Translations under genes and position numbers: made by a program | Notes under the pieces: model-generated | Told to the model about the DNA's origin: nothing | The model's database searches: none | The model's input: only the letters and a program-made list of their open reading frames with translations | Source of the DNA: Panorpa germanica | Lineage: Eukaryota; Arthropoda; Insecta; Mecoptera; Panorpidae | DNA: 64,000 nt | Reading direction: 5' to 3' | NCBI GenBank assembly: GCA_963678705.1 | Contig: OY783204.1 | Coordinates: 22,578,759-22,642,758 of the forward strand | Part shown: in pieces, positions 1 through 12,089 of the stretch | Numbering within the stretch: the first letter of the stretch is position 1 | How the letters are laid out: each line of letters starts with the position of its first letter

Positions 1-2067
1 TTGAAACCAACGGACCACTCTCTCTCTTTATTCCTCATCCAAATGGACCCATCCCACCCATCCAGATCTACTGGAACCGTCCACACAAAGAACTGACTAA
101 AAACTCTATAGTAAACAACGTTCAGAAATTCAATTATTTATGGGCAATACAAAAAATAAACAAGGGGTGCAGAGTAGGGGGTAATAAACCTATTCAAAAA
201 AATGTCACTGAATTTATTGTATTAAAAAAAAATCTATGCTTTTGTAAGATGGTTTAAGTTATCCTAAACCAACTTAAATGTGTTAAAAATATATGCCATC
301 AATTATAAATAATTTTAAAAAGAATTGAAAAAATGTCAAAATATTTTGTTTATTTATGAGCCCCCAAATTATTTACTAAAGATCTATTATACTATGCTGT
401 ATTTTGATATGGAATTTTACATGCAAATTTACAGTTTTTTATATTTTACGTCTCGGTAGTAAAAGGTACATATCTTTAACACCTGCGATAAACAGACTGC
501 TAACTTCCTAGAAATAAATTTAGAATACTTTGCATTTTATTTTGAAATTAGGCTAAGATTATCGGACCACTTCAGAACTATCTTAAAGTCTACTTGAAGC
601 AATTAAAAAACGACGTGAATTCCATGAAAAAATAGAAATTCTAAACCATTACACAACAAATTTTACAGAAAAAACAAACAGTAAATAAATATATGCTAAT
701 TGTGTTTATTTATTTAAATTTTTTCTATTATTTTCCTAAGGGGATCTTCAAAAAGAAAAAAAGAACCAAAAGCAAACATTCAAAAATTAAGAAAACCAAA
801 CAAAAGTCAGTGACTCGTATTACAAAGGCTTGAAAAAGTGTCATCTCGAGTGTGCAAGGTGAATTATGGATGCAACGAGTGCATTTGTGTTTGTGTGTGG
901 TCTGAAGTATTGTCCTATGCCTTCTGTTTATACGAGAAGGGCTCAATCAAGGGTAGAAAACCCTTCCTTGTTGTATTTCCATGAAAAATAATAAAACAGG
1001 AACTTTTTTAGTAGTTGTGTAATCTTTTAGAGTAGTTACATGTACTTTCAACTTTTTTAATATCTTAAATGGTGGACTTTGTTACAAAAACACGTTGGGG
1101 CAGAAGTTTTATGACAAAATTATCTGTAGGGTTTAATCTAGAAGTCCTTGTTATCACAAAAACATTTTAGAAACAAGGATGTAATATCCATTTAATGCAT
1201 TATTGTTATCAAATACTTTTAAGAGTTTTACGAGACAACTTTGATAAAACAAAACTATATTCTTTGTTTTATACTCGTATTAGTATCACTTAAGTCTGTA
1301 TTTAAAGGTTTACGTTTCCTAGCACAATTTGCTATATAACTCTAATTTCTGATACGTATGTAGATCACATGATTTATGAAAGGAAGCTGCTGATTTGCTT
1401 CACACGTTGAAGAATCTGGAACACAGAAATAAATGCTAGGTTGGATAGCAAATCAGCCTGAACTACAACTCGTTAACATTTCAATATGGCACAAACCAGC
1501 AACAAGGGGAATAGCTTGTTACTTTACGCCGGTTACCAATATGCGTCTGAATTCGATTCCCAGTGGCAAAGTATATTAATTTCGTAACTGCTAATATCAT
1601 AACTCAATATTTCACAAACAAATTATACAATTTACAAACATACAATTAGGACACTGTATAATAGTACAAAAAGAGTTCACCTGTAACTGCTTTAAGTACT
1701 GACTTCGATATTTACTGAAAATTGTATAGTAGAATGTAGTTTCTTGGTAGAATAGACTCGGGACACTTACCTAGAAAAGAAAAAGAAAATTAGCAATGTT
1801 GCAATGATTATATTATGAAAAGTTTAAATATAATAAACAAAAAGATTCTGTCTGGACTTCGTCTACACGAATACTTAATAGATATAGCACGAATATTATG
1901 AGCTTTTAACATGATATGATCAGATCGCCAATTAGTTTCAGTTTCCGACAAACTGTCCGTTTATCGTATGTGTAAACACACAATCTGAGCGGTTTATGGG
2001 ATGGGAAGACCATCCCTTAAAAAAGACCTTTATAAATTTACCTATAATGAAACCTCTTATTGTATAT
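1..2067. other. AT-rich stretch without a recognisable gene
   Basis: No open frame here resembles a known protein. The longest antisense frame (about 728-946) is low complexity and has no family motif. A B-box-like string near 1550 (TTCGATTCCC) lacks a matching A box and a cloverleaf. Nothing else is supported. Confidence 0.6.
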
Positions 2068-2268
2068 TCTTATAATTGTTTTGCCTTCGGCTTTACAATC
2101 TGCTTTAGATTTCATTTAATCGTATTAAACTAAGCTGAACCTAATTTACAATTAAAATTTAATTCTTCTGTTTCTCTTTACTTTCGCCAACCATCCTCTT
2201 TCTTCTCAATTCGCTTGCAATATCTCCTCTAGACTTAATCCACCTTTCACCTTTCCCGATATCTACTG
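2068..2268 (-). mobile_element. 3' end fragment of a TAA-tailed LINE
   Basis: Read on the minus strand, this stretch ends with a version of the 3' untranslated region seen in the copies at 32.6 kb and 46.8 kb. It has a block like TTTAATTGTAAATTAGG, then GATTGTAAAGCCGAAGG and an ACAAT-type end. Upstream is a short purine-rich reading frame of the same character as the C-terminal tails of the other copies (...GERWIKSRGDIASELRRK...). It is heavily 5'-truncated and carries none of the reverse transcriptase or zinc-motif region. I see the 3' UTR homology directly; assignment to the LINE family rests on the better copies in this window. No clear target-site duplication was found. Confidence 0.6.
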
Positions 2269-3241
2269 TTATTAAAAAAAAGAATTTATCATATTTGAAT
2301 TTAAGATAAAACAATATTATTTTCGTTTTTGTAAACCATAATTCAATCATTCGGAAAAAACGGTTTCGTGTACCACTGAAAATATATAGGTACTATTTAC
2401 ATATTATATTACCAAAAGGAATTTGGAAAATATGTGAAAAAGTTTTATTTTTTAAATACGTTCTCATTTATGGTTATATTCATGTAAAAACGAAAATTTG
2501 GTAAATAACGGAATTTAGAAATCGTTTTTAGTCACTGGTACTTCATAAAAATTACTTTTATTACAAATTTAATAGACAATGCATGTTAAAATTAATATGA
2601 AATTATACAAAACAATTCTATTAAAATGCACGATATGTTATGAAAAGTAATATATGGGATCTAAATTCTTTTTCAATACATTGCCTACAAAATATGGTTC
2701 AGAAATAGATAAAACCATGTTTTTGAGGTCAATTACCAATTAATTTTATTATAAAATAATCAATATACGTAAATTTCTATTAAAACCGATACACACTATT
2801 ATTTTCTATTTAAATTCATTACGCCTAATATTTATGTTAAAGACAATCAAGAATATAATTAACATATTGAAATGTATGTAGAAGTAGAGACACAATTCAT
2901 TAATATGTCAAATACAAAACAAACAATCATAGCTGGCGCCTATGTCGTTAATTTTATACATGATTTCCATTAGTTTGGGGTCATGTCAATGTCACTTTAC
3001 TTGAATATCAGACGCACACACACATAGACATATACAAGTATACGTATTACACCCCACTGCGTTACAACGTCTGCAGACGCAGCATCCATTTCTAATATAT
3101 TAGTAGAGATGAAAAACTCTCATCTTAATTGCTAGCGTCATAAACACGGTGTCACCGTTTTTTTCTTCTCGAACTATGTCAAATGCAGTGTTTAAATATT
3201 GTGTATTATTTAAATATTTCGTCAAGACGAATCCTTTTTAA
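2269..3241. other. AT-rich stretch, no gene seen
   Basis: No supported coding or RNA gene. It holds only AT-rich single-copy-looking sequence and a short CA/TA-rich piece near 3010-3050. Confidence 0.55.
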
Positions 3242-3438
3242 GGTGAAACATTACTTCATGGTTATATAGTTAGATATAGATGGTAACAGTGTACTAAAAT
3301 GACAATCGATTTGCAACTTTGTACTAGCACAATATGTTTTCAAATATAAAAACGTTAATAACTTTGCACACGATTGAGCTATTTAAACCATATAAATGTT
3401 AGGAGTCAGATAAATGTTCAAGCTTTGTTTATAAATAG
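3242..3438 (+). repeat. Dispersed repeat C, copy 1
   Basis: About 195 bp that recurs at 13914-14108 in the same orientation with only scattered differences. Both copies begin GTGAAACATTACTTCATGG and both contain AAAACGTTAATAACTTTGCA. They end around AAGCTTTGTTTATA. No inverted terminal repeats or coding capacity were seen. It is an interspersed repeat of unknown class. Confidence 0.75.
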
Positions 3439-5400
3439 ATCATTAATTTAACGATATTATGAATTTCCGCACTTGCTAAAATGATGAAATACTTTTTCAG
3501 ATAGTTATATCGCCTATGCAGGTTCAAAATGTACGTAAACATACAAAATACACATTTTAATCGTTTGCATCTCTATCTAGAGTAATTTATCTTTGGTACA
3601 AGTATTTCCAACAAAACTACATTGCCGAATTAGACGAAAATTACTGTATTATATAATTTAGTTATGATACGCAAAGAAAATAAGTAATGATAATGTTTAA
3701 GAGACAATTTCAACAAACGCCGATAGCTCTATATCAATGACACTTCATGTCATATGTCTCATACATATGTCTATCATTTTAGACATGTATTTTGCAGATA
3801 TATTGACATCTTTTTTTAAAGAAAAGCTGGTGCAAAACATGCTATTATTCTAGAAAAACAGCTTTCCACGTTTCCAATAAAATATTTACCACAATTTTAG
3901 GTTTAAATATAAATTTTATGAAATTTGATTTGAATAACATGATGCAGCGTCCCAAACAATGACGTTGTAAAAATCTTTATTAAATAAAATGCATAAAATT
4001 ATATTAAACTCGCAGGCGTGTGTGTGCGTGTGTCTGGTTGTTATCCACATTATAATACCATACATCCCTTATGAATAATAATATTTCTCAACCCTTGTTA
4101 TTATGGATCACGTTTAGGGTACATAAGGTATAGAATTAGGATTAAGTTAGTGGTTGGACCAGCCCAGCGCAGTGCCCAGGGGTATTTACTTATAAAACAT
4201 TGTCCATATAGTAAACCACAAGCAGGTCTACAAAGTTTCCTTATGTTGTAGCCTTGTAGCAGATGATACATTTCATATCACATAGGAAATAACAGTTGCT
4301 GCTTTATTCAAGTCCTAGCCAGAGGTTAATAAATATAATTATATATGAAAGTAGCTATTAAACAGTTTTATGTCAAGGTAATAGTGATCATTATTGGTAA
4401 ATATTTAACTTTGGCAGGTGGGGTTATAATTATAACGATATTTTAAAGTGCGCTTGAAAAATATGCCTTTGATGTACTATTCATATACTAAATTGTAGGT
4501 AGGTCATCATATAGGCTTTCAATTGCAACATTTGAAACGCTATTGATACCCTAAAACTGTTGCATCAAAAGAATTACAAAAGGAAATGAAAACCTAGATG
4601 TCCTGTTAATGACCTAAATTTCGACTTGGTAAACCATGTGTTAATTTCTATAAAACTGTATTAGATATTGAAAGTTGTGTAGAAACTTGGCTGTCAGGAT
4701 CTCATATGTCTAATTATTTATTAATAAATGACTATATTATCCTTAAAAAGGGCGGAGATATGAGCTGTTCCACTGAACAGGATGCCTGCCGATAGCAGCA
4801 TCTTTAAGAATCATCAAAAATAAACAATTACATCATTATTTCATGAACACCTGTTACACAAGTTATACGTCACATAGTTTTAGCGACTCTCCATTTAAAA
4901 ATACAAAGACTCATTGAATTTTTTGTACATTAAATATTACGTAAATATATATTAAAAATAGGTACAAAAAAATTGTGATCAATTTATAAATATAATTTGA
5001 TAACAATAGCATGAATAATAGAAGGCTATTACTCTTCAAGGGCGTGCATAATTAATTCGATAGAACTACTATAGTGAAGTACATACTAGTATTCCAATTA
5101 ATTGTAAATTACGTGAACAAAGTATAAATGTACAGCTCAAGTTTAAAAAAAAACCTTTAATAATTTTTCAATTACAATCGCTATAAGAAATAATTCACTT
5201 TATACAAAGCTGTTACGTTTTTTTACTCTTGTGTAACATTTAAATGGAAAAAATATGCAAGGTTACATAATTGAAAATATTTGAGTGAGTATATACATAT
5301 GTGGAATAATTATAACAAGTACTTTGGAGAAATAACATAAAAAATTTACATTTTACGTAAATAATATTACCTAAAATCGAACGTTTTGTGACCTAGCCCT
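3439..5400. other. AT-rich stretch, no gene seen
   Basis: No coding signal, RNA gene or recognisable repeat was found. A GT-rich run lies near 4017-4033. Confidence 0.5.
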
Positions 5401-5571
5401 ATTCCTGAGTCTTGCGAGCAATGGATCGAACAGGTATACTTTATAGGAGTGAAACATTTTACGAATCCAGGAATAGAACAGGAATACAATTTTAAAAGTG
5501 ATTCGTAAAATGTTTCACTCATATAAATCAGATCTGTTCGATCACGACCATTGCTCGCAAGACTCAGGAAT
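5401..5571. repeat. Long imperfect hairpin (foldback element)
   Basis: Two arms face each other across a loop of about 32 bp. Positions 5401-5424 pair perfectly with 5548-5571 (24 bp, starting ATTCCTGAGTCTTGCGAGCA). Positions 5425-5432 pair with 5535-5542. Positions 5447-5467 pair perfectly with 5500-5520 (21 bp, containing GTGAAACATTTTACGAATC). The unpaired parts differ in length by a few bases. The transcript of either strand would fold into a long stem. A short MITE or a palindromic duplication is the simplest reading; a hairpin RNA precursor is possible but unsupported. Confidence 0.8.
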
Positions 5572-7202
5572 ACGGACCTTGTTCTGCTTTTTGAAATTTT
5601 GCGTATTAGCATAAGCATAAAGCTTCTTAAGAAGACTTTTTTAGAAACCATTTTAAGGATTACAGAGTTATTAAGTACATAATTTTATTTATACTTTTTT
5701 ATTTTAAATAACACAAGTTTTTTATTAAGTAAAGTATTACATGGGGTTTCATGTTAAATCCACGTGCAAGTTATATGTATTTATTGTTAAAATTGTTGTT
5801 TATGTATTTTCTTATCTATAAATATAACTCAGTGGCCAAATTTATTGCTGTTAGAATCATAAAAGAGACCTATATAGAGTAATAAATAGACCTTCTTTAT
5901 TATTAGGAACATAAGAAGAATGTTGCACTCGTTTTGCACTTCGTTTTGATCTACCGACACACAGAACGTTATTTTTGCCAATAAAACACGATGATATTCA
6001 CAAGACATTAGCAATTTTGCAATAGAACACAAAAATAACTTTACAAACACAAAGTTAATAAAAGATAATGCTAAAAGATTGCATAAAATTTTCTTGACAA
6101 GAAAACGCCATTAGATTCATGAAATAACGTGTTAATTTAAACATAGATTTTGTTTTTGTCGTTATTTTTTTTAATTGTGCAACAACTTTTAGAAGTTATT
6201 AGCACTTATATTAGCACATATACAATTATTATTTATTTATTTTTATTATTATTATTTATTATTTATTGTTATTATTTAGTGTTCAATTCGTGAGAATTTC
6301 TGTGACAAAAACGTGCTTTCAACCATCGCTTATAAATAAAATATACAATGCAATTATTCTATTTACAAACTCAAAAGACCACCCTTTATGTCACCCTAAG
6401 TACAGCATCAATCCGCAAAAATAACAATACATTTCTAAAATTACATAAAAAGCGCATCGTACTTGTCTTTCACATGCCACGTGGCAATGTCACATTTCAT
6501 GCAATTATAAAAAATAAATCACACTCAAATAAAACCCTATCGGAGGTCCTGATGCGAGGTGCTTGGTGCATTAGAATAAATAGATAGGCATGAATGTTCA
6601 ATAACGCGAAAACCCACATAGATTAAATATGTAATACAGGAAATTAAAAAAAGGCGTATGAGTATCTCTGTGGCCGTGTGCTGAACGCGTGTCGTGATCT
6701 CGTACAGCGTGAGATGAGCTGCAGAACGTGTTCTGTTGGATGCTGTTGTGTTCCGTGTAGCTACAACGCTCCAGGCAGTACATACATCTCTGTAATCTAG
6801 TTACGGACGATGATACGTCGTTCATTTGACAACTTGGAACGCCAACAACATCGTTTATACATCAATTTCATCATTACTGACAAACATTTTAAATTGTTTT
6901 CAAACTTTCTAACAGTTTTTCATGTTTTAGGTTTTATTTATGTTTTAACATTAATAATCTTTACTGAGCTGTTAAAACATAATAAATATGTTTGATTTTA
7001 CGTTATGTTAAATGATTGGTGCCATTAGTTATCACTTTTTGCTTTTTTTAACATGCAACTTCTTTCTATTATATTTTGATGCGAAAGTCTCTTACTTATA
7101 GTTGTCTACACGATTCCCCGAAGAGAGATATATTTTACAGGTGTGGTTGTTATTAAGTTACATTGATTATGAATATACATAATCATAAACTTATTAGACA
7201 GC
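5572..7202. other. AT-rich stretch, no gene seen
   Basis: Several 60-80 codon frames occur on both strands (for example 6348-6587, 6598-6825). None shows a family motif, an initiation context or length beyond chance. A TTA/TTAT-rich simple run lies at about 6223-6280. A GC-richer patch at 6660-6800 is unassigned. Confidence 0.5.
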
Positions 7203-7649
7203 AGTTAAAAGACTGTCATCATAATAAAAGGTCGTTAAATAAATTAAATATATCTGCTGTAGAAGGAAATCCAGTCTCTGATATAATACACTTAGACTCA
7301 ATAGAATGTTATAAAAAACAATTGTGGGATTAGAGAGGTAAATACAAAAAAGTGGAAAACTTCTTATCAAAGCAACAGACAATTTGAAGAAGCCATCTTC
7401 AGACTGCAAACTGGACATACGAGGTTAACTCATCAACACTTAATGAGTAAAACAACAGCTGCGCAGTGCAGCAACTGTCAGACGCAAATAACAGTCCATC
7501 ATCTACTAGTAAACGGCCCGCAATATCAAACTCAACGAACAAAACATAGCATCAGTGGTGAACTAAAAGACATACTTTCAGACAATCCAAAAGAAATTAA
7601 AAAAATGCTCAAATTCCTAACTGAAATAAACTTAATAAATCAAATTTAA
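7203..7649 (+). mobile_element. C-terminal remnant of a Jockey/CR1-like LINE ORF2
   Basis: The frame ending in TAA at 7647-7649 is open from at least 7323 and carries a pattern typical of the C terminus of Jockey/CR1-type non-LTR retrotransposons. It has a tryptophan-containing segment, a FRLQTGHTRLTHQHLM stretch (family form: RLRxGHTRLTHxxLL), then CSNCQTQITVHHLL, a degenerate Cys-Cys-His motif. It closes with an acidic ILSDNP segment and a hydrophobic end. Another frame upstream (about 7260-7330) reads like the preceding domain, so there is at least one frameshift. The last zinc-motif position is Gly where Cys is expected. Endonuclease and catalytic RT domains are absent, so the copy is 5'-truncated and dead. 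Clade is inferred from motif style only. Confidence 0.75.
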
Positions 7650-8038
7650 CTAAAATAAAATAACTTCTGTCTATAAAATAAGACAGATATATAAATATAT
7701 ATCTTAAATTGCAAATAAAAAATTAATTAACCGTGAAATAATATGCAGGGTTTACATTTTAATTGATTTAATAAAAAAAATAGCGACTAATGTATCCGGC
7801 GTTTCCACCAAAGCTTAAAAGCATTTTTTTTAGTAAACATTGACTGAACGTCTTCTTTGTAATTGGATATTGTGCTTTTTGTCTTTGTCTTGTCACATAT
7901 CTATGTCACACCACTGCCTAAGATGCACTTTATTGTAATTAAAAAAAATTAAATGCTGAAACAATTAAAAAAAAATTGTGTTAAGAATAAATGTCCGGTA
8001 AATTGTTGTTAAATTTTATATTTCGATATTAAGGTGTT

Positions 8039-8043
<5 letters not shown>
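7650..8043 (+). mobile_element. Probable 3' UTR of the Jockey/CR1-like LINE
   Basis: An AT-rich tract of about 395 bp follows the LINE stop codon directly and runs into the long (TA)n/(TATTA)n satellite. LINE 3' ends often finish in simple repeats, so this is plausibly its 3' UTR. No poly(A) signal or target-site duplication was established, and part of the tract may be unrelated flank. Confidence 0.35.
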
Positions 8044-8044
<1 letters not shown>

Positions 8045-8079
<35 letters not shown>

Positions 8080-8565
8080 ATATATTATATATATATATAT
8101 ATATAATATATTATATATATATATATATAATATATTATATATATATATATATAATATATTATATATATATATATAATATATTATATATATATATATAATA
8201 TATTATATTATATTATATTATATTATATTATATTATATTATATTATATTATATTATATTATATTATATTATATTATATTATATTATATTATATTATATTA
8301 TATTATATTATATTATATTATATTATATTATATTATATTATATTATATTATATTATATTATATTATATTATATTATATTATATTATATTATATTATATTA
8401 TATTATATTATATTATATTATATTATATTATATTATATTATATTATATTATATTATATTATATTATATTATATTATATTATATTATATTATATTATATTA
8501 TATTATATTATATTATATTATATTATAATATATTATATTATATTATATTATATTATATATATATT
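8045..8565. repeat. (TA)n and (TATTA)n satellite
   Basis: From 8045 to about 8200 the sequence is (TA)n broken at regular intervals by AATATATTA, giving a higher-order pattern. From 8201 to about 8557 it is an almost pure TATTA pentamer array of about 70 units with one interruption near 8526. Both parts are nearly self-complementary and would form cruciforms or slip easily. Copy number in the assembly may not be accurate. Confidence 0.97.
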
Positions 8566-9606
8566 TTATTATAGGTAAATGGTTTTTCTACATAAATAAG
8601 TAGTTTTTATAATCTAGAAGTTGATGAAACTTATGTTAAAATCGTTTTTATTCAATTGTAATTATAATATGCAAATATTGTAAAATATCTGAACATCGAA
8701 GAAATCATAATGAGTTTTTAATATTCCTTTAAATAAATACATATTAATCTTCAAACTGAACTGAAAATATCTACATATCTACATATTATGATTCTAAACG
8801 AAACCCCACCGCTAACAAATATTTAAAACAAACAAAGTACAATACAAAAAATACAATTAAAAGATAAGTACAGAATCAATCAAACTAAAATAATGATAAA
8901 AGCAAAACACGAAACAAAAACACAAATTCATAAATAAATAAAAAAATAAAACAATCAATCGAAAGCAAAGTTATTAAAATGTTTTTTTCTTATACGAAGA
9001 TCAAAGCAAACCGTCTTCTCTTATTTTTTAAACATGTCAAAAGCCAAACGAGCTGTCACGCATGCGCGAGATTTGTTATACACATTCTAAACATCATTTT
9101 AATAACTAGATTGTATTTAAAATAGCATATAAATATAACCAACAGAGTTACAGTCTAAGACCGTAAGTAAATGACCACGAAGACTGGAGCTTGGAAGATT
9201 CCATCCAAGTATCCAACTAACTGGAGTGACGAAGCTGTTTTTTTTATTTTTTGATAATTGTCTCTTTTCTACTATTGCTATTCATTTGTTGATTATTGTT
9301 TATTGTTATTCTATAATGAGAGTTATTATTTATTTTGTTATTGTTAGTTTATTATGTTTTTACTATAACCATTATTAGTTGACTTTTTAAAAACATATAT
9401 TAAGTATGAAAGTTTTGAAAAAAATATGGCGGATTCTTCAAGCGGTCAGAGAGTTTAATTATATGTTTGGTTAACCGTACTTTGTATAATTGAATCTTTA
9501 CAAAATAAACGGTAAAATATAAATTACTTTGAAAAAGTGCACATCAATCATCAAATTCTACTAAGAACGTGTGTGTACGTACATTGATCTGAACTATAAT
9601 TGCTAG
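8566..9606. other. AT-rich stretch, no gene seen
   Basis: No coding region is supported. A TATAAATATA string near 9130 is followed about 25 bp later by ACAGAGTTACAGTCT and then GTAAGT near 9160. This could be a core promoter with a short first exon, but nothing downstream supports it. Confidence 0.4.
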
Positions 9607-9712
9607 TACTGCACGTTCTTTTGCAGTATAAATATTATCGAACAAACAGTGGCGCATTCGTTTTATATAGAACGATTTGCACGACGTTTGTACCGCAAAA
9701 AAACGTGCAGTA
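9607..9712. repeat. Small inverted-repeat element
   Basis: Positions 9607-9628 (TACTGCACGTTCTTTTGCAG...) and 9691-9712 are inverted copies with 20 of 22 matches, separated by 62 bp. This resembles a miniature inverted-repeat element. Outer termini and a target duplication could not be fixed. Confidence 0.6.
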
Positions 9713-9753
9713 CAACGCCGTGTAAATCCAGCCTAAAATTATCTTACTGACTA

Positions 9754-10128
9754 CCCAGTAAACAATTTGGTGAAGTGTCCTATTTGGTGAAGTTCGAGTC
9801 ACTCGTACAATTCTATTCTAACGCTTTACAAGTTCTCTACCTGTCACAGATTTTGTATTAGTTTTTCATAATAATATTCTTTCTTTTTCCAACATCATTC
9901 AATAAGTATTTCTGTTTCTTTCCCACATGGGTATATTTTTATTATCCGGTCATAAATCATAAACCTACTCCGCTTTTAATTCAGCAGTGAACCGTCGTTG
10001 CAATGTCTGTAGCTCATAAAAAGGACCTTTCCTTTGAACGACTGAATAGAAAACGAACACGTTCCAGACAAAAAATTCATGATATGTAATAAAAATTAAG
10101 TAGAATTTACTCCAAAATGTTTACTGGG
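9754..10128 (+). mobile_element. MITE family A, full-length copy (A1)
   Basis: The element opens with CCCAGTAAACAATTTGG and closes with CCAAAATGTTTACTGGG, which are inverted copies. It is flanked by TA on both sides (9752-9753 and 10129-10130), the duplication expected of Tc1/mariner-like elements. At 375 bp with no open frame it is non-autonomous. Its interior is only loosely like copies at 19.3 and 54.8 kb. Shared parts include a GAACGACTGA-type segment near the right end. Confidence 0.8.
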
Positions 10129-10248
10129 TATATTCCCGAAGTTTGTCTTATCTAAAGCAATATTTGATATTCCATCGCTTAATTAATACTGACAAAGATT
10201 GTATACCAGAAGCAGCAAGAAAAAAAATTATCGCATAATACAAAAGAT

Positions 10249-10370
10249 TAACCGCATTACAAATAAATCTGTTATAAAATTTATACAAGGTACAAACTGA
10301 TAATAAGCCTGTCCGGACGGGGTATATACCTGGTATAAATTTTATAACAAGTTTATTTGTAAGGCGGTTA
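10249..10370. mobile_element. Foldback MITE with 44 bp arms
   Basis: Arms 10249-10292 and 10327-10370 are inverted copies with a handful of mismatches. Each outer end reads TAACCGC and each arm holds TTATAAAATTTATAC. Only 34 bp separate them, including a GTCCGGACGG dyad. The structure is a compact stem-loop MITE with no coding capacity. Confidence 0.8.
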
Positions 10371-12089
10371 GGGCTATATGTATTTTTAGAGGAAAACTAG
10401 AAGTTCGGCAACCAGTAGAACTTATTCTTGACATTCTTTTTTCTTTCGTCAAATCAAAATAAACTTCAATTCTTTCTAGAGACATTTTTCCAAGAACATT
10501 TTTGACAAAAAAAACTAGAATGAGGAACTATTAAAACAATTTTAGCACTAATTTATTTCCATTGACAATTATGAAACAAGATTCTAAAACACCTATGCAG
10601 CGGCAATAATAGCAACAGCTTAATAGCAAAAAAAACTTGGATAAGAGTACAAAATGACACATCCAGTTTTGTAATTATACAAAACTACCCACTAAACATA
10701 ATTGAATTGTATGTCACACGGGTCACAATTAGAGATAATAAAAATATGTAATGTTATATAGGTATTCTAAAAATAAAGGCAATGAGTAGCCTTTATTTAT
10801 GTTTTATTTAATTTAGAATATAATCTTAAGTATCATTCCCACTCACTGCTAATTTTATTTTATATTTTGTATTTAGTTAAAATTGTCATTCACAGTACCA
10901 TTTTAAATATAATTTATTTTTTAAGTTTTCTTAGGTTTTCTAGAACATTTCAAGGCCCAATATCTTATCTATATATTATATTATAACCTACAAGATGTGA
11001 CAATCTGTCAAAAGGCAGTACGATTTATTTTTAAAAGAAGTTTACAATATTTATTACATACACAGTTTATATATTAAATAACAATATTAAATAAAAACAG
11101 TAAGTTAAATATCAAAACAGTGAGAGGGAATGAGGCTTTAGAATTATGAATTTGAAATAACTAAAAAATAATGCGAATTTAAAATTTTTGAAATTTAAGT
11201 TGTAAACAACATGTGCTTAGAACCTTCAAAAAAGCTATTAAATATTTTGAAACTCAAACTAGAATAGTTCCCATACAAATAATACCATATATGTTCAGTA
11301 ACCGGCCCTTTATAAATTTAAATTCAAGATGGGTATTATATAAATAAAATTAATTATAATTTCTAAATAAATTTATTCCGAGTGTGTGCCCATATGTTGT
11401 TACCCCGTACAATAGATCATGTACAAGATACGCAGACAAGATGAAAATTGAATATAAAATACCATATCTCACATCACATACATAGTATATAAGATGATAA
11501 GCACGTCTACAAAATCAAATAATGTAAATTCAAATCATATTCATCGAAAAAAAGCAAAAACATTTCCAATATTAAAATGATTGACAGTCAACAACCACTT
11601 TGAATAACCAATCAACATTAACAAGACACAAAAACATACAAATAAAATAAGTGAAATATATAAATATAGGATGAGCCTTAACTACACTACAGAGAGAACC
11701 CCCAGCGCCCTCACTGTCTCTCTACGTTGTGGATCATACGTCACTAACGTCAGTTGGCAGTGTTTGTTTGAGTTGTGATTCCATTTGACAGGTATACAAT
11801 CTAGCTATCTTTATATTATCTAAACATTATAAACATACAAACCAGCATAAGGTTGATTTTAAAAGATGAAGTGATGGAGGGGATAGGGTAAGATGAAGAT
11901 GGACATGCATTTATTACATGAGATTCAAAGATGTTCAAGGTGCGGTTTGAAAATTGCTAATATTTAATATTTAAAAACAATAAAACCTTAATTTTTAATA
12001 TATTAAAATCTACAGCAAGCACACCGCTCAAATAAATATTTGTGTTACTAGAAATCATCTTACGACGCATTGCAAACACCACTATCTAA
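10371..12089. other. AT-rich stretch, no gene seen
   Basis: No supported gene. A GC-richer, purine/pyrimidine-balanced patch lies at about 11690-11760 but has no open frame of note. Confidence 0.5.

Noticed and set aside
1500-1575. tRNA or SINE-like B box (TTCGATTCCC)
   Set aside because: No matching A box at the right distance and no cloverleaf arms could be drawn.
5401-5571. MicroRNA precursor
   Set aside because: The stem is longer and interrupted by unequal internal loops, and palindromic transposon debris is common here. Without small-RNA data a miRNA call is not justified.
6348-6587. 79-codon plus-strand frame starting ATGCAATTATTC
   Set aside because: Length is within chance for this window, there is no family motif, and its residue content is driven by A-rich codons.
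8045-8565. Regularly spaced repeat that might suggest a CRISPR-like array
   Set aside because: Units are 2 and 5 bp with no unique spacers. It is an ordinary satellite in a eukaryotic genome.
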